Source of the DNA: Demequina sp. NBRC 110055
GTDB taxonomy: Bacteria; Actinomycetota; Actinomycetes; Actinomycetales; Demequinaceae
Assembly: GCF_002090135.1 (NCBI RefSeq)
Contig: NZ_BBRL01000006.1
Span: forward strand, 124,001-188,000
Length of the DNA: 64,000 bases
Direction: 5' to 3'
Both the position numbers and the translations under genes were made by a program. Below are positions 38,639 to 49,730 of this stretch, piece by piece (positions within the stretch are counted from its first letter, which is position 1; every line of letters starts with the position of its first letter). Below the pieces are notes generated by a model. The model did not search any database, was not told the origin of the DNA, and saw nothing but the letters and a program-made list of their open reading frames with translations.

Positions 38639-40105
38639 TCAGGCGCGGATGGCTACCGTGCGCGCCGTCACAGGTGCCGGCAGCTCGGTGCTGCCGGTCA
38701 GGTATTCGTCGATGGCTGCGGCGGCCGCTCGGCCTTCCGCAATGGCCCACACCACGAGGGAGGCGCCGCGTCCTGCGTCGCCTGCGACGAACACGCCGTC
38801 GGTCGAGGTGTGGAAGTCGTCCGAGCGCTCGATGCGCCCCCGGTCCGTGACGGCAACGCCGCCCTGAGTGTGCAACTCATCGGTCTCGGGGCCGGTGAAG
38901 CCCATCGCGATGAGGACGAGGTCGGCCGGGATCTCCCGCTCCGTCCCCGGGGTGGGGGTGCGGGAGCCGTCCTCGTTGTACTGGGTGACGGCGACCTTGA
39001 GCGCGCGCACGTGGCCCGCCTCGTCGCCGACGAACTCGACGGTCGACGCGAGGTACTCGCGCTCGCCGCCCTCCTCGTGGCTCGATGACACCTCGAAGAC
39101 ACGAGGGTCGGTGGGCCACGGCTCGCTTTCGGGCCGCGACAGCGGCGGCTGCTTGCCGATCGCCAAGGTGGTCACCGATGCCGCCCCCTGGCGCAGCGCG
39201 GTGCCGATGCAGTCGGAGCCGGTGTCACCGCCACCGATGACGATGACGTGCTTGCCCGCGGCCGTGATCTGGTCTTCGACCTGTGCGCCGGCGACGGCCT
39301 CGTTGCCCTGGTGGAGGTACGGCATCGCGAAGTGGATGCCGTCCAGCTCACGCCCGGGCAGGGGAAGTTCGCGGGGCTCGGGGGCTCCCGTGGCGATCAG
39401 CACGGAGTCGTAGCGGGCCCGCAGCTCGTCCCACGTGATGTCCTCGCCGATCGTCACGGAGGTGCGGAAGCGGGTGCCCTCCGCCTCCATCTGCTCGATG
39501 CGGCGGTCGATGTGCATCTTCTCGAGCTTGAAGTCCGGCACGCCGTAGCGCAGCAGGCCGCCGATCGCGTCGTCCTTCTCGTACACGCGCACCGTGTGAC
39601 CCGCGCGGGTGAGCTGCTGGGCGGCGGCCAGACCAGCGGGACCCGAGCCGACGACGGCGACCGTCTTGCCGGTCAGGCGCTGCGGGATGAACGGCTTGAC
39701 GTTGCCGTCCTTGAACGCGTGGTCGATGATCTCGACTTCGATGTTCTTGATCGTGACCGCGGGCTGGTTGATGCCGAGCACACAAGAAGTCTCGCATGGA
39801 GCAGGGCAGATCCGCCCGGTGAACTCCGGGAAGTTGTTGGTCGCGTGCAGGCGCTCGATCGCATCCGCCCAGTGGCCCTCGCGCACGAGGTCGTTCCACT
39901 CGGGGATGATGTTGCCCAGCGGGCAACCTTGGTGGCAGAACGGGATGCCACAGTCCATGCAGCGCCCGGCCTGACGGCGCAGGGTGGGCTCGTCCTTGCT
40001 GAGCTGGTCCTTGACGTCCTTCCAGTCGAGCAAACGCACCTCGACGGGACGGGACTTCGGGAGCTCGCGCTCACGGGTCTTGAGGAATCCGCGCGGGTCA
40101 GCCAC
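38639..40105 (-). CDS. gltD: Glutamate synthase small (beta) subunit
   Basis: Supplies electrons from NADPH to GltB. 488 residues: N-terminal iron-sulfur cysteines in [19 protein letters not shown] and [12 protein letters not shown] site [20 protein letters not shown] site [16 protein letters not shown], and a C-terminal [23 protein letters not shown]. The start overlaps the gltB end by 8 bases, as expected for equal expression. Confidence 0.97.
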   Translation of the reverse strand: MADPRGFLKTRERELPKSRPVEVRLLDWKDVKDQLSKDEPTLRRQAGRCMDCGIPFCHQGCPLGNIIPEWNDLVREGHWADAIERLHATNNFPEFTGRICPAPCETSCVLGINQPAVTIKNIEVEIIDHAFKDGNVKPFIPQRLTGKTVAVVGSGPAGLAAAQQLTRAGHTVRVYEKDDAIGGLLRYGVPDFKLEKMHIDRRIEQMEAEGTRFRTSVTIGEDITWDELRARYDSVLIATGAPEPRELPLPGRELDGIHFAMPYLHQGNEAVAGAQVEDQITAAGKHVIVIGGGDTGSDCIGTALRQGAASVTTLAIGKQPPLSRPESEPWPTDPRVFEVSSSHEEGGEREYLASTVEFVGDEAGHVRALKVAVTQYNEDGSRTPTPGTEREIPADLVLIAMGFTGPETDELHTQGGVAVTDRGRIERSDDFHTSTDGVFVAGDAGRGASLVVWAIAEGRAAAAAIDEYLTGSTELPAPVTARTVAIRA

Positions 40106-43100
40106 GGCTCGTCACCTCCAGGAACTCGGCCCATGCGCCCGGCGCGGAGAGGTCCCCTCCGGAGCTCTCGAGCTCCGCGAGGGCCTCGCGCACGCGTGCG
40201 TACTGGGCGGGCAGGACGCGCGTGAAGCGGCCCTTGATCTCGTCCCACCGCGCCAGCAGGTCGCGACCGCGCGGGGACTCGGTCTCGTCGACGTGGCGTT
40301 CGAGCAGCGTGCGCACGATCACCTCGTCCTCGGGGTCGAGCGGGCTGAGCGTGAGCTCGCCGCTCGCGATGGCCTGGGCGTTGACGCGCTCGGGGCGCAG
40401 GTCGAACACGTAGGCGGTACCGCCCGACATGCCCGCTCCCAGGTTGCGGCCGGTGCGACCAAGGATGACCGCGGTGCCTCCCGTCATGTATTCGAGGGCA
40501 TGGTCACCGACGCCCGCGACGACGGCGGTGGCGCCGGAGTTGCGCACCAAGAAGCGCTCGCCGACCTGGCCGCGCAGGAAGATCTCTCCCGCGGTCGCGC
40601 CATAGCCGATGACGTTGCCGGCGATGACGTCCTTCGAGTCGTCCATCATCGACTCGCGCGCGGGACGCACCACGATGCGCCCTCCCGACAGGCCCTTGCC
40701 GACGTAGTCGTTGGCGTCGCCCAGCAACCGCAGCGTGATGCCGCGCGGGACGAAGGCGCCGAATGACTGTCCGGCCGAGCCATGGAACGTCACCGCAATG
40801 GTGTCGTCCGGCAGGCCTACCGCACGGTAGCGCTTGGTCACCTCATGCCCCAGCATGGTGCCGACGGTGCGGTTCACGTTCGTGATCGGCAGGTCGATCT
40901 CGACATTCTCGCCACGCTCGAGCGCGGGCTGCGAGCGAGAGATGAGCTCGTTGTCGAGTGCGTGCTCCAGGCCGTGGTCCTGCGTGGTGGCGCTGGTAAT
41001 CGCGCGGCCGGGTTCGGGGCGGGCGAGCAAGGGCGCGAGGTCGAGGCCCGCGGCCTTCCAGTGGGAAATCGCCTTGCGCGCGTCGAGTGCCTCGACATGA
41101 CCCACGGCCTCCGCAATCGACCGGAAGCCCAGCGCCGCGAGGTGCTCGCGCACCTGCTGAGCGATGAACTCGAAGAACGTCACGACGAACTCGGGCTTGC
41201 CGCTGAAGCGGCTGCGCAGCTCGGGGTTCTGAGTGGCGACACCCACGGGGCACGTGTCCAGGTGGCATACGCGCATCATGATGCAGCCCTCGACGACGAG
41301 CGGCGCGGTCGCGAAGCCGAACTCCTCGGCGCCCAGCAGCGCCGCCACGACCACGTCGCGGCCGGTCTTCATCTGGCCGTCGACCTGGACCACGATGCGG
41401 TCGCGCAGGTCGTTGAGCACCAGGGTCTGCTGGGTGTCGGCCAGGCCGATCTCCCACGGCACACCCGCGTGCTTGAGCGAGTTCAGCGGGCTCGCGCCGG
41501 TACCGCCGTCCTGGCCCGAGATGAGGACCACGTCCGACTTGCACTTGGCCACTCCGGCAGCGATGGTGCCGACGCCCACTTCCGACACCAGCTTGGTGTG
41601 GATGCGCGCCCCGGGGTTCGCGTTCTTTAGGTCGTGGATCAGTTGCTTGAGGTCCTCGATCGAGTAGATGTCGTGGTGCGGCGGCGGGGAGATCAGGCCG
41701 ACGCCAGGCGTCGAGTGACGGGTGTCGGCGACCCAGGGGTACACCTTGTTGCCCGGCAACTGACCGCCCTCACCGGGCTTGGCGCCCTGGGCGAGCTTGA
41801 TCTGAATGTCGTCCGCGTTCACGAGGTACTCGGACGTCACGCCGAAACGGCCCGAGGCGACCTGCTTGATGGAACTGCGGCGCTCGGGGTCGTAGAGGCG
41901 CTCGGGGCTCTCGCCGCCCTCACCGGTGTTGGAGCGTCCGCCCAGGCGGTTCATGGCGATCGCGAGCGTCTCGTGCGCCTCGGCCGAGATCGAGCCGTAC
42001 GACATGGCGCCCGTGTTGAAGCGCTTGACGATCTCGCTGACGGGCTCGACCTCGTCGATCGACACGGGCTCACGGCCGGAGTCGAACTCGAGCAGGCCGC
42101 GCAGCGTCATGAGCCGCTCGGACTGGTTGTCGACGCGGTCGGTGTACTCGCGGAACACGTCGTACTGACGCGTGCGGGTCGCGTGCTGGAGCTTGAACAC
42201 CGTCTGCGGGTCGAACAGGTGCTCCTCGCCGTCGCGGCGCCACTGGTACTCGCCGCCGGTGTTAAGGCGCTGGTGGACGGGCAGGTCGCCCGACGCGGGG
42301 TACGCGTCGGCGTGGCGCAATGCCACCTCCTTGGCGATGACGTCGAGTCCTGCGCCATCGACCTGGCTGGGGGTGCCCGCGAAGTGGCGGTTCACCAGTT
42401 CGCGCGACAATCCGAGGGCCTCGAACACCTGCGCACCGCGGTACGACTGGATGGTCGAGATCCCCATCTTGGACATGATCTTCAGCACACCCTTGCCGAG
42501 TGCCTTGATGAAGTTCTTGACCGCCTTGTCTGGGTCGATGTCGCCCAGGTAGCCGCGCTCGACGAGGTCCTCAATGGTCTCCATCGCGAGATACGGGTTC
42601 ACCGCAGCGCAGCCGTAGCCGACTAGCAGCGCGACGTGGTGCACCTCGCGCACGTCGCCGGCCTCCACGAGCAGCGACACGCGGGTACGGGTGTGGTTGC
42701 GCACCAGGTGATGGTGCACCGCACCGGTCAACAGCAGCGAAGGAATCGGCGCGAAGTCCTGGTTGGAGTCGCGGTCGGACAGCACGATGAAGGACACACC
42801 CTCGCGGATGGCCTGGTCGACCTCGTCGAAGATGTCCGCGAGGCGCCGCTCGAGGCCTTCGTGCCCGGCGCTGACGCGGTACAGGCCGCGAATCTTGCGC
42901 GCCGAGAACACACCCTTGAGACGCGGGTCGGCGTCGATGTGCATGACCTTCGCGAGCTCATCGTTGTCGATGACCGGGAAGTCGAGCATGATCTTGCGCG
43001 CGTGCTCGGGCGTCGCGGCCAGCAGGTTCGGCTCGGGGCCGATGGCGCCCGAAATGGCCGTGACGATCTCTTCGCGGATGGCGTCCAGCGGCGGGTTGGT

Positions 43101-44636
43101 GACCTGCGCGAACATCTGCGTGAAGTAGTCGAAAAGTAGTCGCGGGCGGCTCGAGAGCACGGCGATCGGGGTGTCGGAACCCATCGCGCCCAGGGGCTCG
43201 GCACCGTCGCGCGCCATCGGGACGAGCAGCTTCTTGAGCTCCTCCTCCGTGTAGCCGAAGGCCCGCTGGCGACGCTTCACCGAGGCACGGGAGTGCACGA
43301 TGTGCTCGCGCTCGGGCGCCTCGGACAGGCGCACGGCGTTGTCGCGCACCCACTGCTCGTAGGGGTGCTCCGCGGCGAGGGTCGACTTGATCTCCTCGTC
43401 CTCGATGATGCGGCCGGCGGCCGTGTCGACGAGCAGCATGCGGCCGGGCTGCAGGCGACCCTTGCGGACGACCTTGGCGGGGTCGATGTCGAGCAGGCCC
43501 GCCTCCGAGCCGGCGACGACAAGGCCGTCGTCCGTCAGCCAGAAGCGTCCGGGACGCAGTCCGTTGCGGTCGAGCGTGGCGCCGATCAGCGTGCCGTCGG
43601 TGAAGTGCAGCGCGGCGGGGCCGTCCCACGGCTCCATGAGCGCCGAGTGGTACTCGTAGAAGGCTCGTCGCGCGGGGTCCATCTCGTCGTTGTTCTGCCA
43701 CGCCTCGGGCATCATCATCAGCACCGAGTGCGGCAACGAACGGCCGCCGAGGTGGAGCAGCTCGAGCACCTCGTCGAACGAGGCGGTGTCAGACGCCGAC
43801 GGCGAGCACACGGGCATCAACTCGCCGAGCTCGCCCAGGAGGTCCGACTGCAGGGTGCCCTCGCGTGCGGCCATCCAGTTGCGGTTGCCCTGAACCGTGT
43901 TGATCTCGCCGTTGTGGGCGATGCCGCGCAGCGGCTGCGCGAGCGGCCACGACGGGAACGTGTTGGTGGAGAAGCGCGAGTGCACCAGCGCCAGCTCGGA
44001 CGCGAACAGCTCGTGGGTGACGTCGGGGAAAACCTGCTCGAGCTGGTAGGTCGTGAGCATGCCCTTGTAGGTCAGCGTGCGGCTCGACAGCGACGCGAAG
44101 AACGGGCCGCCGGAGCGTTCGGCGCGCTTGCGCACCCGGTACACGCGGCGGTCGAGCTCGATCCCCTGCGCGCCATCGGCCGAGACGAACACCTGGCGGA
44201 ACACCGGCATCGCGGCGCGGGCCGAGGGTCCCAGCGGCTCGGGGTTGACAGGAACGTCGCGCCAGCCGTGGACACGCACGTTCTCGATGGCGGCGGCGTC
44301 CTCGAAGGCGCGCACCTCGTCGGCCTCGGTGCCGGGCGTGAGGAAGGCGATGCCGACCGCGTAGCGACCAGCCTCGGGCAGTTCAAAATCCACGACGGAA
44401 CGCAGGAACACGTCCGGGACCTGCGTCAGGATGCCTGCGCCGTCGCCGGTCTCCGTCTCGGCGCCCACGGCACCGCGGTGTTCGAGGTTCTTCAGCGCCG
44501 TGAGCCCCGCATCCACGATGTCGCGGCCGGCCGTGCCACGCAGCGTCGCCACGAAGGCGACACCACACGCATCATGCTCGTACGCGGGGTTATAGAGCCC
44601 GAAAGCGGGCTGCGAGGCGCCAAGAAGCGCTGCCAT
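40098..44636 (-). CDS. gltB: Glutamate synthase large (alpha) subunit
   Basis: Transfers the amide of glutamine to 2-oxoglutarate, giving two glutamates. 1512 residues from ATG 44636, chosen because AAGGA lies 8 bases upstream. The class II amidotransferase nucleophile is Cys24 (HDACGVAF), so a 23-residue propeptide must be removed. Then come the central domain, the FMN-binding synthase domain ([52 protein letters not shown]), the 3Fe-4S cysteines in [17 protein letters not shown], and the C-terminal beta-helix GXXGXXXG domain. Confidence 0.98.
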   Translation of the reverse strand: MAALLGASQPAFGLYNPAYEHDACGVAFVATLRGTAGRDIVDAGLTALKNLEHRGAVGAETETGDGAGILTQVPDVFLRSVVDFELPEAGRYAVGIAFLTPGTEADEVRAFEDAAAIENVRVHGWRDVPVNPEPLGPSARAAMPVFRQVFVSADGAQGIELDRRVYRVRKRAERSGGPFFASLSSRTLTYKGMLTTYQLEQVFPDVTHELFASELALVHSRFSTNTFPSWPLAQPLRGIAHNGEINTVQGNRNWMAAREGTLQSDLLGELGELMPVCSPSASDTASFDEVLELLHLGGRSLPHSVLMMMPEAWQNNDEMDPARRAFYEYHSALMEPWDGPAALHFTDGTLIGATLDRNGLRPGRFWLTDDGLVVAGSEAGLLDIDPAKVVRKGRLQPGRMLLVDTAAGRIIEDEEIKSTLAAEHPYEQWVRDNAVRLSEAPEREHIVHSRASVKRRQRAFGYTEEELKKLLVPMARDGAEPLGAMGSDTPIAVLSSRPRLLFDYFTQMFAQVTNPPLDAIREEIVTAISGAIGPEPNLLAATPEHARKIMLDFPVIDNDELAKVMHIDADPRLKGVFSARKIRGLYRVSAGHEGLERRLADIFDEVDQAIREGVSFIVLSDRDSNQDFAPIPSLLLTGAVHHHLVRNHTRTRVSLLVEAGDVREVHHVALLVGYGCAAVNPYLAMETIEDLVERGYLGDIDPDKAVKNFIKALGKGVLKIMSKMGISTIQSYRGAQVFEALGLSRELVNRHFAGTPSQVDGAGLDVIAKEVALRHADAYPASGDLPVHQRLNTGGEYQWRRDGEEHLFDPQTVFKLQHATRTRQYDVFREYTDRVDNQSERLMTLRGLLEFDSGREPVSIDEVEPVSEIVKRFNTGAMSYGSISAEAHETLAIAMNRLGGRSNTGEGGESPERLYDPERRSSIKQVASGRFGVTSEYLVNADDIQIKLAQGAKPGEGGQLPGNKVYPWVADTRHSTPGVGLISPPPHHDIYSIEDLKQLIHDLKNANPGARIHTKLVSEVGVGTIAAGVAKCKSDVVLISGQDGGTGASPLNSLKHAGVPWEIGLADTQQTLVLNDLRDRIVVQVDGQMKTGRDVVVAALLGAEEFGFATAPLVVEGCIMMRVCHLDTCPVGVATQNPELRSRFSGKPEFVVTFFEFIAQQVREHLAALGFRSIAEAVGHVEALDARKAISHWKAAGLDLAPLLARPEPGRAITSATTQDHGLEHALDNELISRSQPALERGENVEIDLPITNVNRTVGTMLGHEVTKRYRAVGLPDDTIAVTFHGSAGQSFGAFVPRGITLRLLGDANDYVGKGLSGGRIVVRPARESMMDDSKDVIAGNVIGYGATAGEIFLRGQVGERFLVRNSGATAVVAGVGDHALEYMTGGTAVILGRTGRNLGAGMSGGTAYVFDLRPERVNAQAIASGELTLSPLDPEDEVIVRTLLERHVDETESPRGRDLLARWDEIKGRFTRVLPAQYARVREALAELESSGGDLSAPGAWAEFLEVTSRG

Positions 44637-44702
44637 CACACCGTCCTTAACCGCCCACGGGGACACGTGGGCTTTGGGTAGCAGGGGCGCCGTCGGCCCG
44701 GT

Positions 44703-44718
44703 GAACACACGGGTGTTC
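44703..44718. promoter_or_regulatory. Palindromic operator candidate at the gltB promoter
   Basis: GAACAC-ACGG-GTGTTC, perfect 6-base arms, immediately downstream of the predicted -10, so it covers the likely transcription start. Its spacing (GAAC-N8-GTTC) does not fit an SOS box. The regulator is unknown. Confidence 0.45.
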
Positions 44719-44746
44719 AGCGTACCGCCTTAAGGCCCGAGGTAAA
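44719..44746 (-). promoter_or_regulatory. Predicted promoter of gltBD
   Basis: -35 TTTACC (44741-44746) and -10 TACGCT (44719-44724), 16 bases apart, minus strand. It predicts a leader of about 75 bases before ATG 44636. The leader also contains CCCACG-GGGA-CGTGGG-like pairing. Confidence 0.5.
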
Positions 44747-44753
44747 GAATCGT

Positions 44754-45701
44754 CTATGAGTTGTTCTGGTCTTCGGGACGATCGTCCGGGGAGTCTGTGC
44801 CCTCGGGGGCTGTATCCGCCGGTGCATGCGTCGTCTCGACGGCCGATGCCGTCGTCACCGTGGCGGCGAGTTCGCCGCGCGGGATGTGAACCCCCGAGGC
44901 GCGCTGGCGACGCCCAAGGAGCACGAACGCGACGATGGCGAGAAGGAGCACGCCGATCGACACCCACACGTTCACGCGCACTCCGAGGATGTGCACCGCG
45001 GTGTCGATGCGGACCGTCTCGATCCACAGGCGGCCCGAGACGTAGACGATCACGTAGAGCCAGAACACTCGACCGCCGCGCAGGTCGCGCTTGCGGTCGA
45101 GCCAGATGATGAGAAATGCCCCCGCGAGGTTCCACAGCAGTTCATACAAGAACGTGGGGTGGAACGTCGCGAACTGCTCGTAGCCGTCCGGTCGGAAGGC
45201 GGGGTCGATTTCGAGCCCCCACGGCAGGTCGGTCGGACCGCCGAAGAGCTCTTGGTTGAAGTAGTTGCCGAGGCGACCGATCGCCTGGGCGATCAGCACT
45301 CCCGGGGCGGCGGCGTCGGCGAAGGCGCTGAAGCTTGCACCGTGGCGACGCGCGCCGATGTAGGCGCCCAGGGCGCCGAGGGCGACGGCGCCCCAGATGC
45401 CGAGCCCGCCCTCCCAGATCTTGAAGGCGTCGACGGGGTTGCCGCCCTCACCGAAGTACGGGCCGGGCGTCGAGATGACGTGATAGAGCCGACCACCGAT
45501 GATGCCGAACGGGATAGCCCACAGGGCGATCTCGCCCACGAGGTCAGGGTCGCCGCCACGCTCGACCCAGCGGCGCGTGGTGAGCCACAGGGCGACGAAG
45601 ATGCCCGCGACGATGCACAGCGCATAGGTGTGAATGGTGAGCGGGCCGATCGAGAACGACGACCACTCGACCGGTGGCGAGGGTATCGAGGCGGCGATCA
45701 T
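44754..45701 (-). CDS. lgt: Prolipoprotein diacylglyceryl transferase
   Basis: Membrane enzyme that attaches diacylglycerol to the lipobox cysteine of lipoproteins such as LivK and the FKBP lipoprotein in this window. 315 residues, seven hydrophobic segments. Family motifs: GIIGGRLYHVI, KIWEGGLGIWGA and the signature AIGRLGNYFNQELFGGPTD; then FHPTFLYELLWN. The last 50 residues are hydrophilic (Thr/Ala/Asp-rich). The start ATG overlaps the trpA stop by 4 bases; trpA-lgt linkage is typical of actinobacteria. Confidence 0.96.
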   Translation of the reverse strand: MIAASIPSPPVEWSSFSIGPLTIHTYALCIVAGIFVALWLTTRRWVERGGDPDLVGEIALWAIPFGIIGGRLYHVISTPGPYFGEGGNPVDAFKIWEGGLGIWGAVALGALGAYIGARRHGASFSAFADAAAPGVLIAQAIGRLGNYFNQELFGGPTDLPWGLEIDPAFRPDGYEQFATFHPTFLYELLWNLAGAFLIIWLDRKRDLRGGRVFWLYVIVYVSGRLWIETVRIDTAVHILGVRVNVWVSIGVLLLAIVAFVLLGRRQRASGVHIPRGELAATVTTASAVETTHAPADTAPEGTDSPDDRPEDQNNS

Positions 45702-46486
45702 GCCTCTCCCCGCACACCGGCGGCGAGCTCTTCGACCTTGACCCGCAACGCCTTGAGGTCGCCCGCATCTCCCATAGCCTTCACGAACGCGGAGCCGACG
45801 ATGACGCCGTCGGCAAAGCGCGCGACCTCGGCCGCCTGCCGGCCGGTTGAGACTCCCAGGCCCACACACACGCGCTCGGCGCCCGCCTCGCGGGTGCGAG
45901 CCACCACGTCGGCGGCCGCGTCGCCCACCGACGCACGCTCCCCCGTCACGCCCATCAGGCTGGTCGCATAGACGAAGCCGCGCGATGCATCGGCCGTCAG
46001 TTGCATGCGCTCGCGCGTCGTCGACGGCGCCGTGAGGAAGATGGTGTCGACCTCCGCGGCGCGGGCGGCGGCAATCCATTCCGGGGACGCATCGGGGGTC
46101 AGGTCGGGCGTGATCACGCCCGCTCCCCCGGCGGCGACCAGATCAGTCGCGAAGCGTTCCCACCCGCGGCTGAGCATGAGGTTGGCGTACGCCATGATGA
46201 CGGGCACGGCACCTGCCTGTGCCACGACGCTGACGGCACGGAACGCGTCGTCGACCCGCACGCCCCCCTCGAGCGCGATCGCGGCGGCATGCTGAATGAC
46301 AGGGCCGTCTAGGACGGGGTCGGAGTAGGGCGGGCCCACCTCGACGATGTCGCAGCCGGCCTCGACGAACACGCGCATGGCCTCGAGCGACGTGTCGACG
46401 TCGGGGTAGCCCACCGGCAGGTAGCCGACGAGCGCCGCGCGGCCCTCCGCCTTGCAGGCGTCGATGCGGTCGGTGATGGCGCTCAT
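45698..46486 (-). CDS. trpA: Tryptophan synthase alpha chain
   Basis: Cleaves indole-3-glycerol phosphate to indole, passed to TrpB. 262 residues. The catalytic Glu49 ([10 protein letters not shown]) and Asp60 (PVLDGP) align with the known positions. Later motifs are [10 protein letters not shown] and [10 protein letters not shown], the phosphate-binding region. Coupled to trpB and lgt by 4-base overlaps. Confidence 0.96.
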   Translation of the reverse strand: MSAITDRIDACKAEGRAALVGYLPVGYPDVDTSLEAMRVFVEAGCDIVEVGPPYSDPVLDGPVIQHAAAIALEGGVRVDDAFRAVSVVAQAGAVPVIMAYANLMLSRGWERFATDLVAAGGAGVITPDLTPDASPEWIAAARAAEVDTIFLTAPSTTRERMQLTADASRGFVYATSLMGVTGERASVGDAAADVVARTREAGAERVCVGLGVSTGRQAAEVARFADGVIVGSAFVKAMGDAGDLKALRVKVEELAAGVRGEA

Positions 46487-47691
46487 GCGTCCTCTCCGGG
46501 GAACATGTCGAACCAGCGCGCGGCTTGCTCGACGTCCTTATCGCCGCGGCCCGAGAGGGTCACGAGCAGCGTCGCGTCGGGGCCCAGTTCCGTGCCCAGG
46601 CGGATGGCGCCGGCGAGGGCATGCGCGGACTCGATCGCGGGCATGATTCCCTCGGTGCGGGTCAGCAGGCGGAACGCGTCCATCGCCTCGGCGTCCGTGA
46701 CGGGCCAGTACTCGGCACGCCCGATCGAGGACAGCCAGGTGTGCTCGGGGCCGACCCCGGGATAGTCGAGCCCCGCGGAGATCGAGTGCGACGGCTGCGT
46801 CTGGCCCTCGTCGTCCTGAAGAATGTATGACATGGAGCCGTGCAGGATGCCAGGGCGGCCGCCGGTGAGCGTCGCGGCGTGGCGGCCGGTCTCCACTCCG
46901 TCGCCCGCGGCCTCGCAACCGATGAGCCGCACGTCGGTGTCGTCCAGGTAGGCGTCGAAGGACCCGATCGCGTTGGAGCCGCCGCCCACGCAGGCCAGCA
47001 CCGCATCGGGCAGCCCGCCCAGGGCGAGCATCTGCTCGCGCGACTCGACGGAGATCACGCGCTGGAAGTCGCGCACCATCGCCGGGAACGGGTGCGGGCC
47101 CGCGGCCGTGCCGAACACGTAGTTGGTGGTCTCGACGTTGGCGACCCAGTCGCGGAAGGCCTCGTTGATCGCGTCGCGTAGCGTCCGCGTGCCGGTCGCC
47201 ACGGGGATCACCTCGGCGCCGAGCAGGCGCATGCGGGCGACGTTCAGCGCCTGGCGCTCCGTGTCCTCCTCGCCCATGTAGATGACGCACTCGAGGTCCA
47301 TCAGGGCGGCGGCCGTCGCGGTGGCGACGCCGTGCTGGCCCGCTCCCGTTTCCGCGATCACTCGCTTCTTGCCGATGCGCTTGGTCAGCAGCGCCTGGCC
47401 CAGGACGTTGTTGATCTTGTGCGAGCCGGAGTGGTTGAGGTCCTCGCGCTTGAGGAACACGCGAGCGCCGCCCGCATGGGCCGCGAAGCGCGGCACCTCG
47501 GTGATGATCGAGGGACGACCGGTGTAGTCGCGGGCGAGCCGTTCAAGCTCCTCCGAGAACGCCGGGTCGACGCGCGCCTTGTCGTAGGCGTCGGTGAGCT
47601 CGTCGAGCGCCGCCATGAGGGCCTCGGGGACGAAGCGTCCGCCGAACTCGCCGAAGAACGGTCCCGGCGCGGACTGCAGGGAGCCCGTCAC
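46483..47691 (-). CDS. trpB: Tryptophan synthase beta chain
   Basis: PLP enzyme joining indole and serine. 402 residues: [16 protein letters not shown] at the start, PLP Lys92 in [23 protein letters not shown], the [10 protein letters not shown] phosphate loop and [13 protein letters not shown]. Overlaps trpC and trpA by 4 bases at both ends. Confidence 0.97.
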   Translation of the reverse strand: MTGSLQSAPGPFFGEFGGRFVPEALMAALDELTDAYDKARVDPAFSEELERLARDYTGRPSIITEVPRFAAHAGGARVFLKREDLNHSGSHKINNVLGQALLTKRIGKKRVIAETGAGQHGVATATAAALMDLECVIYMGEEDTERQALNVARMRLLGAEVIPVATGTRTLRDAINEAFRDWVANVETTNYVFGTAAGPHPFPAMVRDFQRVISVESREQMLALGGLPDAVLACVGGGSNAIGSFDAYLDDTDVRLIGCEAAGDGVETGRHAATLTGGRPGILHGSMSYILQDDEGQTQPSHSISAGLDYPGVGPEHTWLSSIGRAEYWPVTDAEAMDAFRLLTRTEGIMPAIESAHALAGAIRLGTELGPDATLLVTLSGRGDKDVEQAARWFDMFPGEDA

Positions 47692-48500
47692 GGGCGCACC
47701 GCACGCAGGGCCGGGTGGGCGCCGGCCGCGACCATGTCGGCCACCGCCTGGCGGGGGTCCTTGTCCTTGACGAGCGCCTCGCCGACGAGCACTGCATCCG
47801 CCCCCATGCGGGCGTACTCGACCACGTCGTGGCCGTCGCGGATGCCGGACTCGGCCACCCGCACGACTCCCGCGGGGATCGTGGGAGCCAGTCGCGCGAA
47901 CGTGTGACGGTCGACCTCAAGGGTCTTGAGGTTGCGGGCATTGACGCCGATGACGCGCGCGCCGGCGTCGACGGCGCGGCTCACCTCCTCGGCGTCGTGG
48001 ACCTCCACCAGGGCGGTCATGCCGAGCGAGTGGACGCGCTCCACGAGCCCCTCGAGGGCCATCTGATCCAGCGCCGCGACGATGAGAAGGACGACATCCG
48101 CGCCGTGGGCGCGTGCCTCCCACACCTGGTACGGCGTGACGATGAAATCCTTGCGGAGGATGGGGATGTCAACTTTCGCGCGCACCGCGTCGAGGTCGTC
48201 GAGCGAGCCGCCAAAGCGGCGCTGCTCGGTGAGGACCGAGATGACCGAGGCTCCCCCAGCCTCGTACTCGGTGGCGAGCAAGGCGGGGTCGGAGATCGAC
48301 GCGAGGTCACCCTTCGAGGGGCTCGAGCGCTTGACTTCAGCGATCACCGAGACCTCGGCGCTCGCCAGCTTGGCGCGCGCATCGATGGCCTCGGGCTGGC
48401 GCGCGGCCCGCTCCTTGAGCTGATCCATGGTGGTGGCACTCTCGCGCACCGCCAGATCCTCGCGCACTCCCGCCACGATGCTATCCAGCACAGTCGTCAT
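47688..48500 (-). CDS. trpC: Indole-3-glycerol phosphate synthase
   Basis: Closes the indole ring in tryptophan synthesis. 270 residues: [14 protein letters not shown] (catalytic Lys), [59 protein letters not shown]. The start is ATG 48500 with GGGGAGAG just before it. It is a single-domain enzyme with no TrpF fused; actinobacteria usually use PriA (HisA) for that step. A TACGAT at 48525-48530 is a possible -10. Confidence 0.96.
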   Translation of the reverse strand: MTTVLDSIVAGVREDLAVRESATTMDQLKERAARQPEAIDARAKLASAEVSVIAEVKRSSPSKGDLASISDPALLATEYEAGGASVISVLTEQRRFGGSLDDLDAVRAKVDIPILRKDFIVTPYQVWEARAHGADVVLLIVAALDQMALEGLVERVHSLGMTALVEVHDAEEVSRAVDAGARVIGVNARNLKTLEVDRHTFARLAPTIPAGVVRVAESGIRDGHDVVEYARMGADAVLVGEALVKDKDPRQAVADMVAAGAHPALRAVRP

Positions 48501-48524
48501 CGCTCTCCCCTTGCCATGCGGCCC

Positions 48525-48530
48525 ATCGTA
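48525..48530 (-). promoter_or_regulatory. Predicted -10 element of trpC
   Basis: TACGAT on the minus strand, giving a leader of about 18 bases that contains the Shine-Dalgarno. Would allow trpCBA-lgt to be transcribed apart from trpE. Confidence 0.35.
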
Positions 48531-48570
48531 CCGGCGCTCACCAGGCCGCCTGACCTCGGCCGGCGCCGCT

Positions 48571-49008
48571 CTAGGGAGCGAGGAAAGGCTCAAGCGCCGG
48601 GATGTTGCGCGCGATCCAGAAGGCGCCGAAGACGACGGGAAGAGCGATGGCCACCCACATGGGGATGCGTGGTCCCGAACGCCCCTGCCAGCCCGCCCTG
48701 AGCCACGCCACCAGCAGGGCAATGCCGAGCGGGAGGACCACGAGCACCGCCACCGGGTTGAGGGCGAGCGCCGCCCCCACGTCACCGTGAGCAAGCTCAT
48801 GAACCGCCCGCAGGCCGCCGCAGCCGGGGCACCAATGCCCCGTCAGCGACAGCCACATGCAGGAGGGAAAGAAACCCTCCTGGTACGGGTTGGCGAGCGC
48901 CGTGTAAACGGCCGCCGACGTGACGATGGCCGACGCCGCAAGCGGCGCCGCAAGTCGCCTCCCTGGTGAGGGAGGCGACTGGGCGACCACGGCATCGGCC
49001 ATCGTCAT
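48571..49008 (-). CDS. DUF2752 membrane protein
   Basis: A 145-residue protein of the DUF2752 family, function unknown. It has three hydrophobic segments (about 24-40, 82-102, 116-135) and the family motif [17 protein letters not shown] with Cys60 and Cys63 plus His70 and His74 nearby, possibly a metal site. No Shine-Dalgarno is evident; ATG 49002 is an alternative start. The beginning contains a copy of the 14-mer repeat, encoding Ala-Asp-Ala-Val. It lies between the trp genes, 10 bases after the DUF4190 gene. Confidence 0.8.
   Translation of the reverse strand: MTMADAVVAQSPPSPGRRLAAPLAASAIVTSAAVYTALANPYQEGFFPSCMWLSLTGHWCPGCGGLRAVHELAHGDVGAALALNPVAVLVVLPLGIALLVAWLRAGWQGRSGPRIPMWVAIALPVVFGAFWIARNIPALEPFLAP
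48987..49000 (-). repeat. Dispersed 14-mer GGCCGATGCCGTGG, copy 3
   Basis: Exact copy, minus orientation, at the first codons of the DUF2752 gene. It and copy 5 (58771) match over 20 bases. Confidence 0.7.
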
Positions 49009-49018
49009 CGCGGTGAGA

Positions 49019-49417
49019 TCAGTACGAGAAGTCGTTCGTAGCGATACCCGCTACGAATAGGATCGCGTAGAGCACGATGCCCACGACCGACAGGGCCACA
49101 CCCACCCAGCCGAGGATGTAGCCGACCTTGCCGAGCGTGCCGTTGGTCGCGAGGCCCTGGTCGGCGGCCTCCATCGACTTCTTGCCGACGATGATGGCGG
49201 CGATGGCGGAGAAGATTCCGCAGCAGACGAACGTCAGGATGCCGAGCACGAGGGCCCAGACTCCCAGGTTGTTCTTCTCCTCGGACGCTCCGCCGAAACC
49301 GCCGGGGGGCGGCGGGGCACCGTAGCCGCCGGGGGGCGGAGGCGTCATCCCACCGTAGGGAGGTTGTCCGCCGTTGTACGGGGGCTGACCGCCGGGGGGC
49401 GGAGGGACGTCAGTCAT
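49019..49417 (-). CDS. DUF4190-type proline/glycine-rich membrane protein
   Basis: 132 residues: a cytoplasmic Pro/Gly-rich N terminus (about 1-45, several PPPPGG and QPPY repeats), then two membrane helices of DUF4190 type (NNLGVWALVLGILTFVCCGIFSAIAAIIVGKKS and YILGWVGVALSVVGIVLYAILFV). Function unknown; such tails often mediate protein contacts. ATG with Shine-Dalgarno AAGGAGC. Sits between the HGxxPAAW gene and the DUF2752 gene on the same strand. Confidence 0.8.
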   Translation of the reverse strand: MTDVPPPPGGQPPYNGGQPPYGGMTPPPPGGYGAPPPPGGFGGASEEKNNLGVWALVLGILTFVCCGIFSAIAAIIVGKKSMEAADQGLATNGTLGKVGYILGWVGVALSVVGIVLYAILFVAGIATNDFSY

Positions 49418-49459
49418 GTGATGCTCCTTCGAATCGGGCGGCGTCCGGTGCGGAGGCCG

Positions 49460-49696
49460 TCAGCTCAGCGGTTGACCGTGGCCCAACGCGCGTAGCGTCG
49501 CACCGGTGGCCAGGGAGACGACGGCGATGGCGACGCCGACCCACACCAGCGCCCACACCGGGAAGGCCAGGCCCAGGCCGATGAACAGCGCGGCGATCAC
49601 GAGACCGATGTTGGTGGTCCATGCCGCCGTGGTCTTACCGTGGTTCGCGTGGGCGACCTCCGGAAGGTCCTCGGGGGCAATCTCGATGCTCGACAT
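49460..49696 (-). CDS. HGxxPAAW-family small membrane protein (Rv1610-like position)
   Basis: 78 residues with an HGKTTAAW version of the actinobacterial HGxxPAAW motif (His19-Gly20) before two membrane helices (about 29-46 and 49-68). A membrane protein in this place between trpE and trpC is conserved in actinobacteria (Rv1610 in M. tuberculosis). No function is known. ATG 49696 with GGAGAG upstream. A -10 overlaps the trpE stop. Confidence 0.82.
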   Translation of the reverse strand: MSSIEIAPEDLPEVAHANHGKTTAAWTTNIGLVIAALFIGLGLAFPVWALVWVGVAIAVVSLATGATLRALGHGQPLS

Positions 49697-49724
49697 GTAT
49701 CTCTCCTTGACGTCGTCGCGGGCC

Positions 49725-49730
49725 AGTCTA
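49725..49730 (-). promoter_or_regulatory. Predicted -10 inside the trpE stop codon
   Basis: TAGACT on the minus strand; its first three bases are the trpE stop TAG. Predicts a transcript start near 49718, with a leader of about 22 bases carrying GGAGAG. Confidence 0.4.

Noticed and set aside
44703-44718. The gltB palindrome as a second SOS box
   Set aside because: The GAAC and GTTC halves are 8 bases apart rather than 4, and the flanking bases do not fit the LexA consensus.
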